Positions 30,240-39,338 of a stretch of DNA of 39,338 bases are shown piece by piece. Within the stretch, counting starts at the first letter, position 1; every line of letters starts with the position of its first letter. The notes beneath the pieces were generated by a model. It did no database searches and was not told where the DNA came from. It saw only the letters and a list, made by a program, of their open reading frames with translations. Position numbers and translations under genes: made by a program. The DNA comes from a virus, in IMG/VR virus record IMGVR_UViG_3300042564_000462, positions 1 to 39,338 of that record; one strand, written 5' to 3'.

Positions 30240-32132
30240 ATGGCTGCTAAAGCTGGAGATCAACACCATACCAGACTTCGGCAAATTGAAGATCAGAGAA
30301 AGTTTATTTCTTTTCTTAAGCAGGGCATAGATATGGATTCCGCCCTTGCTGCTGTGGGAAAGAAGCGGACCAGCCTTAGATCTTGGATGCTAGATGGGGA
30401 ATTTGCCGCGCAGGTTGAGGAAGCCATTAACTTTGGATCCGATGCCATTGCCGCCTCACTAGGTGAAAATAAACATAAAATTGATTTTGCCACGTTCTCT
30501 AAAGAGTTCTTGAACACCGAGGTATTCCCTCATCAGCAAAACTGGATTGACGTTCTTGAGGGTCGTGACCCAGCGTGGCAACACCCTTCCATGACATTTG
30601 AGCCAGGCAACCGCCGTAGGCTTCTGATGAATGTACCCCCAGAACATGCCAAGTCAACCACCATGACGGTTAACTACGCCATGTACAAAATTGCTTTAAA
30701 TCCTAATATTCGGATTGTGGTTATTTCCCAGACCCAGACACGCGCCAAGGAGTTCTTGTACTCCATCAAGCAGCGCATGACCGAAGAGCCGTGGCTTAAG
30801 ATGCAACAGGTCTATGGTCCCCCAGGGGGCTATAAGGAGACAGCAGACCAATGGACTGCAGACAGAATTTATCTCGAAAGAGAGTCAGGGGAGAAGGACC
30901 CAACGGTTCAAGCTCTTGGCATTGGACAACAGATTTACGGTACTCGTGCGGATCTAATCATCATGGACGATATTGTCTCAACGACAAACGCGCACGAATG
31001 GGAGAAGCAACTCAACTGGTTGCAGAAGATGGTCGTTACCCGTGTGGGTTCGACTGGGACCTTGCTGATTGCTGGGACTAGAGTTTCCTCAATAGATCTA
31101 TATAAAGAAATTAGAAATCCCGAACACTGGACTGGCGGTAGGTCACCCTTCACATATCTTGCCATGCCAGCTGTACTTGAGTTTGACGATAAGCCTGAGA
31201 AGTGGAAGACACTTTGGGCTAGGTCTGATAGACCGCTGGATGGGGCTGACGAGTTTGATGATCCAGAATTGCTTACACCCGATGAAAACGGGCACTTTGT
31301 AAAGTGGGACGGTAGGCGACTGTTTGAGCGTCGTAGCGAGGTTAGCCCCTCCACGTGGGCACTTGTTTACCAACAACAAGATGTAGAGGAAGATGCGATA
31401 TTCCCACTTCCTATTGTTAATGGTTCAGTAAACCGTATGCGTAAAGTTGGTAAACTTAACTTCAATGCTCCTGGACATCCAAGTCCTCAAGGTTCTTGGT
31501 TTGTTATTATGGGGCTGGATCCTGCCATGTCTGGCAAAACAGCTATGGTTGTCTATGCAGTCAACCGAGAGACCAACAAGCGATACGTGCTTGATGTGTA
31601 CAACATGGCTGAATCTACTCCACAAAAGATTGATAGCTTAATCAAGGAGTGGGTAGAGATCTACCAACCACAAGAGCTACGCATTGAAATCAATGCTTAT
31701 CAAAAAGCTTTTTCGCTTGACAATGACTTGCGAATGTGGCTTGCCAGCCGTGGTACTGCACTACGAGAGCACTTTACCAGCAAGAATAAGTGGGATGTTA
31801 ACTTCGGTGTAGCTGCAATGTCATCCCTATTCGGTAGTATGCGTGATGGAAAGTTTAACAGGGACAACCTTATTGAGCTTCCCGATAACTCTAATGAGCA
31901 TGTTAAGGCTTTAGTTAACCAGTTAATTACCTGGAAGGCTGATACCAAAGGACCAACTGACTGTGTTATGGCACTGTGGTTCTGTGAGATTAGAGCAAAA
32001 GAATTAATTCAACAAAGTAACTTCAGAACGGCACACGCTAATAACAAGTGGGCAACAAGAAGAAACGTCGCTATGCAAGGTGTAGTAAACCTTGATGAGA
32101 TGGCAATGGAAACATTGTCAGGTCTATACTAG
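30240..32132 (+). CDS. terL: Terminase large subunit (630 aa)
   Basis: The ATPase has a Walker A-like Pro-Pro-Glu-His-Ala-Lys-Ser-Thr near residues 132-139 and Walker B Leu-Ile-Ile-Met-Asp-Asp near 239-244. The RNase H-like nuclease starts at Met-Gly-Leu-Asp-Pro-Ala near residues 424-429 with Asp427 as a likely ligand. The protein packages DNA into proheads and cuts it. I choose ATG 30240; an upstream TTG at 30162 would read through a hairpin and a palindrome and is rejected. No separate small terminase was found, though a short HTH-like N-terminal helix (residues about 25-50) may serve in recognition. The first two thirds are clearly GC-richer than the rest of the block, a possible recombination sign. 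Confidence 0.93.
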   Translation: MAAKAGDQHHTRLRQIEDQRKFISFLKQGIDMDSALAAVGKKRTSLRSWMLDGEFAAQVEEAINFGSDAIAASLGENKHKIDFATFSKEFLNTEVFPHQQNWIDVLEGRDPAWQHPSMTFEPGNRRRLLMNVPPEHAKSTTMTVNYAMYKIALNPNIRIVVISQTQTRAKEFLYSIKQRMTEEPWLKMQQVYGPPGGYKETADQWTADRIYLERESGEKDPTVQALGIGQQIYGTRADLIIMDDIVSTTNAHEWEKQLNWLQKMVVTRVGSTGTLLIAGTRVSSIDLYKEIRNPEHWTGGRSPFTYLAMPAVLEFDDKPEKWKTLWARSDRPLDGADEFDDPELLTPDENGHFVKWDGRRLFERRSEVSPSTWALVYQQQDVEEDAIFPLPIVNGSVNRMRKVGKLNFNAPGHPSPQGSWFVIMGLDPAMSGKTAMVVYAVNRETNKRYVLDVYNMAESTPQKIDSLIKEWVEIYQPQELRIEINAYQKAFSLDNDLRMWLASRGTALREHFTSKNKWDVNFGVAAMSSLFGSMRDGKFNRDNLIELPDNSNEHVKALVNQLITWKADTKGPTDCVMALWFCEIRAKELIQQSNFRTAHANNKWATRRNVAMQGVVNLDEMAMETLSGLY

Positions 32133-32140
32133 GAAATTAA

Positions 32141-33892
32141 ATGGCATTATCAACCGAGCAAGTTACCAATAAGGTATTAGCTCTAACACGCAGATACTCT
32201 GAGCGTGACTACAGAATGGCAGATATTACTGCTGTTCGCCGTGGCAACATGGAGTCCGTGTATCCAGATATGTTCCCAGAGGGCATGTCTCGTCCAATGA
32301 TTGCTAACTTTGTTGACGTTGCTGCCCGTGACATTGCTGAAGTTCTTGCTCCACTTCCTTCCTTTAACTGCTCAACTCCAAGTATTAACTCTGATAAAGC
32401 AAAAAAGTTCTCTGACAAGCGAACCATTATTGCTAACAACTACGTTGAATTTTCTAACCTTCAGACTCAGATGTATACGGGTGCTGACTGGTACTTGACC
32501 TATGGTTTCTTGCCAATCTTTGTTGATGCCAACTTTGATGCAAACATGCCACACATTCGTATCGAAAATCCAATGGGTTCCTACCCAGAGTTTGATCGTT
32601 TTGGTCGTTGTGTATCTTTTACCAAGAAATACATTAAGACTATTCGTGAACTAATTGTTGATTTCCCTGAATACGAACGTGTAATTATTGGTGATCTTGG
32701 TCGCGATATGGCTGACCTTGATAACAATATGGAACTAATGCGCTATGAAGATAGCGATCAAGTAGTTTTGTTCTTACCACAACGTGGTAACTTAGTTCTT
32801 CGTAAAGCTAAGAATCCAATTGGCAAACTATCCGTTGTAGTTGCTCGTCGTCCAGGACTTGATTTAGATGACCCACGTGGTCAGTTTGATGACGTACTAT
32901 GGGCACAGATTGCTCGTGCTCGCTTTAGCATGTTGGCTATGGAAGCTGCAGAAAAATCTGTACAAGCTCCACTTGTTCTACCTAATGACGTATCTGAATT
33001 TGCGTTTGGTCCTGACTCGGTTATCCGCACAAACAATCCTGCTGGTGTACGTCGTGTAGCTCTTGAGCTACCTACTGGTGCGTTTACTGAACAGCAGTTG
33101 CTTGAGCAAGAAATGCGTATGGGTGCTCGTTACCCAGAGGGAAGATCAGGTAACATTGATGCGTCTATTATTACAGGTTCTGGAGTTCAAGCACTTCTTG
33201 GTGGCTTTGATTCGCAGATAAAAGCTGGTCAACAAATTCTTGCTGAGACTTTCCAGCAAGTTATGGAACTTTGCTTCCACATTGATCAAACCTTATTTGA
33301 TCTAGAAAAAACAATGACTGGTGTTTACCAAGGTGCACCATACGAAATTAGCTATAAGCCATCTAAGGATATTAAGAATGACTACAGCATTCAGGTCCGT
33401 TATGGTGTTATGGCTGGACTTGATCCATCACGCGCTCTTATCTTCTCGCTACAGGCATTGCAAGCTGGATTGCTATCTCGTGAGTTTGTAATGAGCGAGC
33501 TACCTTGGAGCATGAATGTTGGTCTTGAAAAGGATCGCATTGACATTGAGCGAATGCGAGATGCTCTTTCTGGTTCTATTGGAGCATTAACTCAAGCTAT
33601 TCCACAAATGGCAGCTAATGGGGCTGACCCTTCAGATATTATTGAAAAGATTGCTACTGTAATTGACATGAAAAAGAAGGGCACTTCTATTGAAGATGCT
33701 GTCATGGAAATTTTTAAGAAAGAAGAAGGCGAAGTAGAAGAAGCTCCAGGAATGCCTGAGCAACCTGAAGCTCCTGAAGGAATGCAACAGGGTGCTCCAC
33801 CTCAACCTGCACCTGCAGGTCCAGAAGGTCAACCAGCAGGACCACCACCAGATGTTGCTAGTATTCTAGCTCGTCTGCGTGGCGGAGCATGA
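32141..33892 (+). CDS. Portal protein (583 aa)
   Basis: The long mixed alpha/beta protein follows the terminase. An N-terminal clip/wing region includes the Gly-Arg-Cys-Val block. A conserved Arg-Arg-Pro-Gly-Leu-Asp-Leu-Asp-Asp-Pro-Arg-Gly segment comes in the middle. A helical stem then includes Ser-Gly-Val-Gln-Ala-Leu-Leu-Gly-Gly-Phe. The C-terminal 60 residues are a Pro/Glu/Gln-rich tail that is likely disordered. Its size, order and pattern match podovirus-type portals, the dodecameric DNA gateway of the head. ATG 32141 lies eight bases after the terminase stop with AGGA upstream. It overlaps the next gene by four bases (ATGA). Confidence 0.88.
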   Translation: MALSTEQVTNKVLALTRRYSERDYRMADITAVRRGNMESVYPDMFPEGMSRPMIANFVDVAARDIAEVLAPLPSFNCSTPSINSDKAKKFSDKRTIIANNYVEFSNLQTQMYTGADWYLTYGFLPIFVDANFDANMPHIRIENPMGSYPEFDRFGRCVSFTKKYIKTIRELIVDFPEYERVIIGDLGRDMADLDNNMELMRYEDSDQVVLFLPQRGNLVLRKAKNPIGKLSVVVARRPGLDLDDPRGQFDDVLWAQIARARFSMLAMEAAEKSVQAPLVLPNDVSEFAFGPDSVIRTNNPAGVRRVALELPTGAFTEQQLLEQEMRMGARYPEGRSGNIDASIITGSGVQALLGGFDSQIKAGQQILAETFQQVMELCFHIDQTLFDLEKTMTGVYQGAPYEISYKPSKDIKNDYSIQVRYGVMAGLDPSRALIFSLQALQAGLLSREFVMSELPWSMNVGLEKDRIDIERMRDALSGSIGALTQAIPQMAANGADPSDIIEKIATVIDMKKKGTSIEDAVMEIFKKEEGEVEEAPGMPEQPEAPEGMQQGAPPQPAPAGPEGQPAGPPPDVASILARLRGGA

Positions 33893-34140
33893 CAGACGAA
33901 GAACGCTTAGCTTTATTTAGAAGCAAATTAAAAGATCTACTTGATGAGTACGGACATACATTTCATCAAGATGGCGCATTTTGTACTACATATTTTGTTA
34001 CCGCAGAATTTTTTGATGGCGATGGTCAATGGTGGGCAAGCACAATATTTGATGATAAATCACCAGTATGGCATGTAACTGGATTAATTCAACATGCATT
34101 AGAAAATGATTTTAATGACGAAGAAGAAGAAGAGGATTAG
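33889..34140 (+). CDS. Small acidic protein after portal (83 aa)
   Basis: The 83-residue protein has an N-terminal helix with Leu-Phe-Arg-Ser-Lys-Leu-Lys, a Tyr/Phe/Trp-rich beta region (Thr-Tyr-Phe-Val-Thr-Ala-Glu-Phe-Phe, Gln-Trp-Trp-Ala), and a very acidic C-terminus of consecutive Glu/Asp. It may be a head assembly chaperone or a neck partner of the portal, but I do not recognise the family. It starts inside the portal stop. Confidence 0.72.
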   Translation: MTDEERLALFRSKLKDLLDEYGHTFHQDGAFCTTYFVTAEFFDGDGQWWASTIFDDKSPVWHVTGLIQHALENDFNDEEEEED

Positions 34141-34142
34141 TT

Positions 34143-34544
34143 ATGGCACAGCAAGGTGGTAAGCGACCAGTTCGTACCAATAGTCAAGCTAAGCCAGTTT
34201 CTGGACCAGGTGCTTTGTCACAGCGTACTGATATGATGACTGCAAGCAATCCAAATGTTTATGGCGATCGTAAAGCTACTGAAGAGTTAATGTCCGCTGC
34301 TCCTATGGCTAGACAGCAACAAGTTTCTAAGCCAACTGTTACTGATCTTTTTGCTCCAACTCAACGCCCTAATGAACCAGTTACTGCTGGCAATCCACTG
34401 GGCGAAGGTCCAGGACCAGAAGCTCTTAATCTTCCTGCTCGTACATTTAATCCAACACAAATTCTTTCACGCTTAGCAGAGTCAGATCCTTCTGGTGAAA
34501 TTGATATGATCTTACAGGAACTAAACAGTAAAGGTATTGTTTAG
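34143..34544 (+). CDS. Pro/Gln-rich structural protein (133 aa)
   Basis: The product is low complexity, rich in Pro, Gln, Ala, Ser and Thr, with no hydrophobic core, and looks disordered. A helical C-terminus (Ile-Leu-Ser-Arg-Leu, Ile-Asp-Met-Ile-Leu-Gln-Glu-Leu) could bind another protein. It lies between the portal-associated gene and the giant protein. The stop overlaps the giant gene's GTG (TAGTG). It may be a flexible linker or a small internal head protein. The role is inferred from position. Confidence 0.72.
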   Translation: MAQQGGKRPVRTNSQAKPVSGPGALSQRTDMMTASNPNVYGDRKATEELMSAAPMARQQQVSKPTVTDLFAPTQRPNEPVTAGNPLGEGPGPEALNLPARTFNPTQILSRLAESDPSGEIDMILQELNSKGIV

Positions 34545-37500
34545 TGACAGTTCAACCAATGGGTGGAATGCCTGAAGAAATCCCAGGTTCACTTCCATCA
34601 ATGACTCCTTTGCCACAAATGCAAAGTATTTTTGATAAAACACAAAGCGATCCATCTACTGCTGCCGTTCGTAAATTAGATGCAACCGTTGCACGTGTAT
34701 CTCCTGCTCTTTATGCTGCAGGATCACGAGCTGCATTAACTCGTGAAGAAAAAAACTTAATTGAAAACTGGGCTAAAGTTCGTGATACCCATAAGCAATT
34801 AATGAAAATGAATAATAAACAAGCTGGCGAATCTTACAATAAATTAGAACCAGGTTTTCAAGAAGCTTTAAAAACATATTACAAAACAGACTATGCAAAT
34901 AAGTCTGAAGGTGGCGAATTAATTCAAAACGAAGATGTTCGTAAAGCTCTTGGTATTCAAGACACTGATGGTGTAATCAGTCCAATGGATGTTGTTAAAA
35001 GTCCATTTAAGTTTTTAATGGGTGCTGCTACTCAATACGGTAAGTTTTTTAATACCCCTGGCGCAATGCTACAAAACTCTATTGTTAACAAAGAATCTTT
35101 TTGGAGTCGTAGCAATGGTGAAATTGCTTTTGATGGCAAATATCTTTATGACAATGAACTAGCTGATGAATTAGTTAACAAGTATGGTGCTGCTGAAAGT
35201 TTTGTAGCAATGCACGTACTTGCTGGTGATACACCTGGTGAAATTATTGATGCTTGGGGTCCTAATGATCCTGCCATTCTTGCTGCAGTTAATGCAATGT
35301 TTAATGAAGAAGAATCATTTGGATTTATGCTAGGTGAGTTTTCACGAGCACAACTATCTCCTGGTCGCATTGCTGGTCGTTGGATTAATAAAAAACTTAA
35401 TATTGATACAAACAAACATGTTGGTGTATTTAATTTTAGTACTGGTGCTATTGATGCAGCTTATCAAATTTTTGCAGACCCATTAACATATTTAACATTT
35501 GGTGCATCAGCAGTTATTAAGGGTGCAAGTAAAGCAGAAAAGCTAGCATCTGTTATTAAGTCTGGGGAAGATGTTCCAGCGTTTCTTGCAAACCCTGCTG
35601 TTGCAGAACTTTATGGTGGTTACGCAACACGCATTGGTGAACTTGGTGAAGCATTAGCTATTAAGGCAACTACTTCAGAAGAAGCTGCATTAAAAGCAGC
35701 TAAGGTTGCTGAAGCAAGAAGAATAATTAACACAGATTATCCTCAGCTAGCTGATCCTAAAGATGTAGATGTTTGGCTTCAGTATGGTGTTCGAGATTTA
35801 GATTCTTTTAGAAATTTATTTTTAGATGAGGGCGCAAAAGAATACACACGTTTAATTCGTGGTAGAGATATGAGCATGAGTTATGCTCGTGAAGGTGCAG
35901 CGTATGCAAAGCGTTCACGCGGAGCAACACTTAAAGCTAAAGAAGTTTTGCGTAATACTTTTCTTGGCAAAAGAGTAGATGAAAAAGATTCTGTAACTGA
36001 ATACGCTAATATTCGTGCTAAATTATTTGAAGATGAACCATTAGATATTGACATTGCTGTTAATCGTAAGCAAAATGCATTTCAAAAATTTATTGAACGT
36101 CAAACTAGATTGCATCCTGGTCGTGCTGTTGTATTTCACGACGATGCAAACTATATGAAAAGTGTAGACGTTTTTCAAAAGCAAGCATTTATGGCTTTTG
36201 GTCGTCAAGATTTAGCAGAACTTGCTACTGCTGATTTTATTGCTGGTACTCAAGCTGATCGTTTTGCTTTACATCGTTCTATTTTTGAATTAATTATGCG
36301 TCGAGAAGGTATTCATGGAATGCCTGGTGGTCAACGCTTTATTGACGAAGCACTTGAAAAGCATTTTGGTACAAAAAATACTTGGACAACATCAGATGAA
36401 GTTATGGTTCCAAGAAATGCAGGATTATCTGATGATCGTCCAGCTAACGTAAATGTATCTGGTCCACTTCATGCTTCACAATTTCAAAACTTTGTTGCAT
36501 CTCCTGACTGGAGAGCAATATCAGAGTTTGTTGCAGATCGTTCTTTTAGAAAATCTGACAATCAAAAAGCTATTGAGTACATTCCACAATTAATTGGTGG
36601 AGCATACAATCATCGAGTAACTGGAATTGTTACAGACGTTTGGACAACCCTTACTCTTGTTCCTCAGTTGGGTATTCGTACTGCAATTGATGAAGGCTTT
36701 ATGTTCCTAATGTATGCAAACCGCAGCATGTGGGGAAATCGTAAGATTGCAAAAGAGTACCAACGCATTTTTAATGCTGCTGTTGGTATGGATAATCTGG
36801 CTGGTGTTGGTCCTATTAAAAGTGGGATTGAGGGACTCAGAACAAAAATTTCTGGAAAGCCAGTTGGTGCATCACGAGCCATTGATGACAGACAACGTGC
36901 ATTTATTCGTAAAGAAGTACAGGAACAAAATAAAGATCTTCCAGTTTGGCAACAAGAAGAACTTATTAGAGAAAGAGTTCTTGATACTGCGATTACTATG
37001 CATGGCACAAAGCTAAGTCTGGAACAAAAAAAATGGTTTAAAGAACTAGTAATGGATAATCCAAAGGTTCTTCATAGTATTTCAAGCAAGCAAGTTACTG
37101 ATGCAATGCAAGGCAAAACAGCAGTAATGGAATTTGATAATTTATTAACTGATAGCCAGTTGGATATGGCTATGAGTAGCCTTGGTCTTGTAGCACAGGG
37201 TGCTATTAAATCTTTTCAAGTTAGTTCAATGAAAGAATCTCATCGCGACATTGCCATGTTCCGCAACTTTACTCGTATCTTTAACGATAAAGGATTTGAA
37301 GTACGTAACGGCAAAGATGTAAGTCGCTTTAGCTTTGCTTCTATTTTCCTTAAGCATGATGGTATTGCTACTCCAGAAGACTGGACAAGAGCTACTAATG
37401 AATTAATGGCTAATTTTGGTTTTGTAAAAAATACCGAAGGTGCTTGGGTTGTTAAAGTTGGAAAAGAAAAAGAAGTAGAAAAAATAATTAACAGCACTCG

Positions 37501-39338
37501 CTTCTTTGACGACTGGAAAGATCTTGCAAATCCAGCTGATAAAATGCAAGAATTTATTCGTGCTGGTTTATCTGATACTTATACAACATTTCATGGTGCA
37601 GCAGATACTTTTAATCCAAAGTTAATTAAGTTCTTTGATGACTACCGCAGTGGCAAAGTTATTGATCATCGCAAGTTAATGGATAACATTGACTTTGAAA
37701 CTTATGTTGATGCTACAACTGGATTTAAAGTTAAAGGTCATATTATGACCGATATTAAATTTGATGGTGTAGCTACTGATTTAAGAACTGCAATTCAAAA
37801 CTTTGGTCCAGACCAAGCGTTTGATTTAATGGCTCGCCAAACAGATGCTATTACTCGTATGCCAGTTACTCACATGCATTACATTGCATTCCGCGAGCAA
37901 TACAAAACTGGTGAAACAGCTATGGCTAGACAGCTTGCAGATAGTCGCATTAGAGAACTTGAAGCTGATGGTTCAATACTTAACGACAAAGCAATATTCA
38001 AAATTGAACAAAACGCAAGAGAACAAGCAAGTAAGTTTTTTGCTAATAAAGCAATTAATGATGCTGCACAACACGTATTAAAGTTTTCTGATAACCCTGC
38101 ACAGCAAACTGTATTTGCGTACAACATGCGTACTGTAGGACGTTTTTATCGTGCAGTTGAAGACTTCCATCGTCGTATGTATCGTCTTGTTAAAGATCAC
38201 CCACTTGAAACAATCTATCGTTTGCGTTTAATGAATCAAGGTTTTGATGCTGTAGGTGATATTCACACAGATCAAGATGGTAACAAGTATGCAATTCTTC
38301 CTATGGATGATGTTATCTACAGTGCAGTTGATACCACTATTCGCGCATTAACTGGTGGAGAAGAAAGCATTAAGCAACCATTGTTTAATGACATTACTTT
38401 TAACTTAACTGCTGGTAATCCTTCTTTCCAAACTGATGCTGGTATGCCATACCTTTCAGGTCCAATGGGATCGCTATCCGTTGCTGCGGTTAAGGGAATG
38501 CTTGGTGTATTCAATCCAACTAAAAATCTTGCAGAAGATGTTGATAATCTTTTCCTTGGGGATCTTGGAGATAACGTAACTGCAATTAAAGCTGTTCAAC
38601 CAAAGCTTGTGCGAAACATTTTAGCTATGTTGAACCCTGATGAAAAGTCAACACAGGAAATTTCTGCAGTAACACAAGCAATTAGTTACAATCAGGCTAA
38701 TGGTATTGCTATTGATCCAGAAGATCCTAAGTATTTATTGCCAGATGGTAGTATTAATCAAGCATTGTTTGCTAAAGATCAAGCTGAATACTTAAAAAAT
38801 CTACGCATTAGCGCACATAACATTATTGTTACTCGTGCATTGCTAGGTCTTATTCTTCCATTTTCTGTACAAACTAAAAGTACAAAAGACTTACCTGAAT
38901 ACCTGCTAGATAGTGGTATTACTTCTATGCAAGAAAGCTTTTATGAGGTTTTAGATCAAATTAAAAGCAAGTATCCAGATGCAACCGAGCATTATGAAAT
39001 GGCATTGGCTACATGGATGGGTGAAAACCCAGGCAAGATTGCTTATGTTGTATCTAAGAAGTCAAAAGAAATACAACCTATTCTTAATTACTCAAAAGAA
39101 ATGCAAGACTGGGCTATATCAAATCAATCTGCTATTGATGAGTTTGGTGCTGGTGCTTTACTGTTTGCTCCTAGAGTTGGAGAGTTTAGTCCAGGTGTAT
39201 GGCAGTGGGCTACTTCTGCAGGTATTGCACAAAATACAAATATTGAAGAATACTATGGAAAAGTTAGTATGCAACAGTACATTAATGCATACTATGCTTT
39301 GGGAGATCAGGAAGCTGCAGAACTTAAGGCAGTTCCAT
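34544..39338 (+). CDS. Giant virion (internal/ejection-type) protein, N-terminal part
   Basis: It begins at GTG 34544 (TAGTG overlap) and stays open to the window edge. It continues from position 3 to the stop at 647, giving 1744 residues in the circular genome. The first 35 residues are Pro/Met/Gly-rich. Hydrophobic or amphipathic segments follow at about residues 145-165, about 695-725 and about 1426-1440. The rest is mostly soluble helix with Lys, Asn and Asp. Size and location between portal and scaffold resemble the large internal ejection proteins of podoviruses (T7 gp16 class), which leave the head with the DNA and help cross the envelope. No transglycosylase catalytic motif was found, so it is not simply a T7 gp16 copy. 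Confidence 0.85.
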   Translation, partial: MTVQPMGGMPEEIPGSLPSMTPLPQMQSIFDKTQSDPSTAAVRKLDATVARVSPALYAAGSRAALTREEKNLIENWAKVRDTHKQLMKMNNKQAGESYNKLEPGFQEALKTYYKTDYANKSEGGELIQNEDVRKALGIQDTDGVISPMDVVKSPFKFLMGAATQYGKFFNTPGAMLQNSIVNKESFWSRSNGEIAFDGKYLYDNELADELVNKYGAAESFVAMHVLAGDTPGEIIDAWGPNDPAILAAVNAMFNEEESFGFMLGEFSRAQLSPGRIAGRWINKKLNIDTNKHVGVFNFSTGAIDAAYQIFADPLTYLTFGASAVIKGASKAEKLASVIKSGEDVPAFLANPAVAELYGGYATRIGELGEALAIKATTSEEAALKAAKVAEARRIINTDYPQLADPKDVDVWLQYGVRDLDSFRNLFLDEGAKEYTRLIRGRDMSMSYAREGAAYAKRSRGATLKAKEVLRNTFLGKRVDEKDSVTEYANIRAKLFEDEPLDIDIAVNRKQNAFQKFIERQTRLHPGRAVVFHDDANYMKSVDVFQKQAFMAFGRQDLAELATADFIAGTQADRFALHRSIFELIMRREGIHGMPGGQRFIDEALEKHFGTKNTWTTSDEVMVPRNAGLSDDRPANVNVSGPLHASQFQNFVASPDWRAISEFVADRSFRKSDNQKAIEYIPQLIGGAYNHRVTGIVTDVWTTLTLVPQLGIRTAIDEGFMFLMYANRSMWGNRKIAKEYQRIFNAAVGMDNLAGVGPIKSGIEGLRTKISGKPVGASRAIDDRQRAFIRKEVQEQNKDLPVWQQEELIRERVLDTAITMHGTKLSLEQKKWFKELVMDNPKVLHSISSKQVTDAMQGKTAVMEFDNLLTDSQLDMAMSSLGLVAQGAIKSFQVSSMKESHRDIAMFRNFTRIFNDKGFEVRNGKDVSRFSFASIFLKHDGIATPEDWTRATNELMANFGFVKNTEGAWVVKVGKEKEVEKIINSTRFFDDWKDLANPADKMQEFIRAGLSDTYTTFHGAADTFNPKLIKFFDDYRSGKVIDHRKLMDNIDFETYVDATTGFKVKGHIMTDIKFDGVATDLRTAIQNFGPDQAFDLMARQTDAITRMPVTHMHYIAFREQYKTGETAMARQLADSRIRELEADGSILNDKAIFKIEQNAREQASKFFANKAINDAAQHVLKFSDNPAQQTVFAYNMRTVGRFYRAVEDFHRRMYRLVKDHPLETIYRLRLMNQGFDAVGDIHTDQDGNKYAILPMDDVIYSAVDTTIRALTGGEESIKQPLFNDITFNLTAGNPSFQTDAGMPYLSGPMGSLSVAAVKGMLGVFNPTKNLAEDVDNLFLGDLGDNVTAIKAVQPKLVRNILAMLNPDEKSTQEISAVTQAISYNQANGIAIDPEDPKYLLPDGSINQALFAKDQAEYLKNLRISAHNIIVTRALLGLILPFSVQTKSTKDLPEYLLDSGITSMQESFYEVLDQIKSKYPDATEHYEMALATWMGENPGKIAYVVSKKSKEIQPILNYSKEMQDWAISNQSAIDEFGAGALLFAPRVGEFSPGVWQWATSAGIAQNTNIEEYYGKVSMQQYINAYYALGDQEAAELKAVP
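39132..39338. repeat. Terminal direct repeat, right copy
   Basis: This is the second copy of bases 1-207, with T at 39211 where the left copy has C at 80. The coding frame of the giant protein is the same in both. Duplicate bases should be counted once when the genome is treated as circular. Confidence 0.95.

Noticed and set aside
34544-39338. Giant protein as a siphovirus tape measure
   Set aside because: No tail tube, tail assembly frameshift pair or major tail protein was found, and the gene lies between portal and scaffold, so a podovirus internal protein fits better.

Overview
The window looks like one complete, circularised genome of a lytic, podovirus-type phage of an actinobacterium. 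It most likely came from a metagenome. The first 207 bases recur as the last 207 bases, so the unique unit is 39,131 bp. The two copies differ at one synonymous third-codon position. Actinobacterial host evidence is a WhiB-family gene on the leftward strand; WhiB proteins are essentially confined to Actinobacteria and their phages. AT-rich codon use would fit a low-GC freshwater or marine planktonic actinobacterium, but that is inference. No integrase, excisionase or lysogeny repressor was seen.

Layout. A roughly 550-base divergent regulatory region (29684-30239) separates two opposed gene blocks. The rightward block runs from 30240 through the window end and round to about 18933. It holds large terminase, portal, two small genes, a giant 1744-residue virion protein split by the window edges, three further probable internal-virion proteins, a structured RNA leader, scaffold and an N4-gp56-type capsid protein. 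It continues with neck/tail genes, a collagen-like fibre, two tail-collar proteins, a glycosyltransferase-TPR protein, a run of very basic small proteins, a NADAR-domain protein, probable tail adaptor and nozzle proteins, holin, M23 endolysin and a protein of unknown role. A strong terminator at 19041-19101 ends the block, and it touches the stop codon of the opposing block.

The leftward block runs from 29683 to 19100. It holds a small membrane protein, an SSB-like protein, many small (often Cys-rich) proteins, a DUF932 protein, WhiB, a Cas4/RecB-like nuclease encoded as two ORFs, a RecA/DnaB-type ATPase, a Holliday-junction-resolvase-like nuclease, a primase encoded as two ORFs, a DUF1599-like protein, a metallophosphoesterase and a sigma-factor-like protein. 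No DNA polymerase or RNA polymerase was recognised. The phage therefore probably borrows both from the host and redirects transcription with its sigma-like and WhiB-like proteins.

Genes are packed tightly. Most junctions are TAATG/TGATG, ATGA or ATGAYTAR stop-start overlaps, which implies heavy translational coupling. The most interesting signals are the NADAR (ADP-ribosyl-guanine hydrolase family) domain fused to a virion-module protein, a perfect 7+7 bp H-type RNA pseudoknot just before the scaffold and capsid genes, the two enzymes split into separate ORFs that each have their own ribosome binding site, and the palindrome- and repeat-rich divergent control region.
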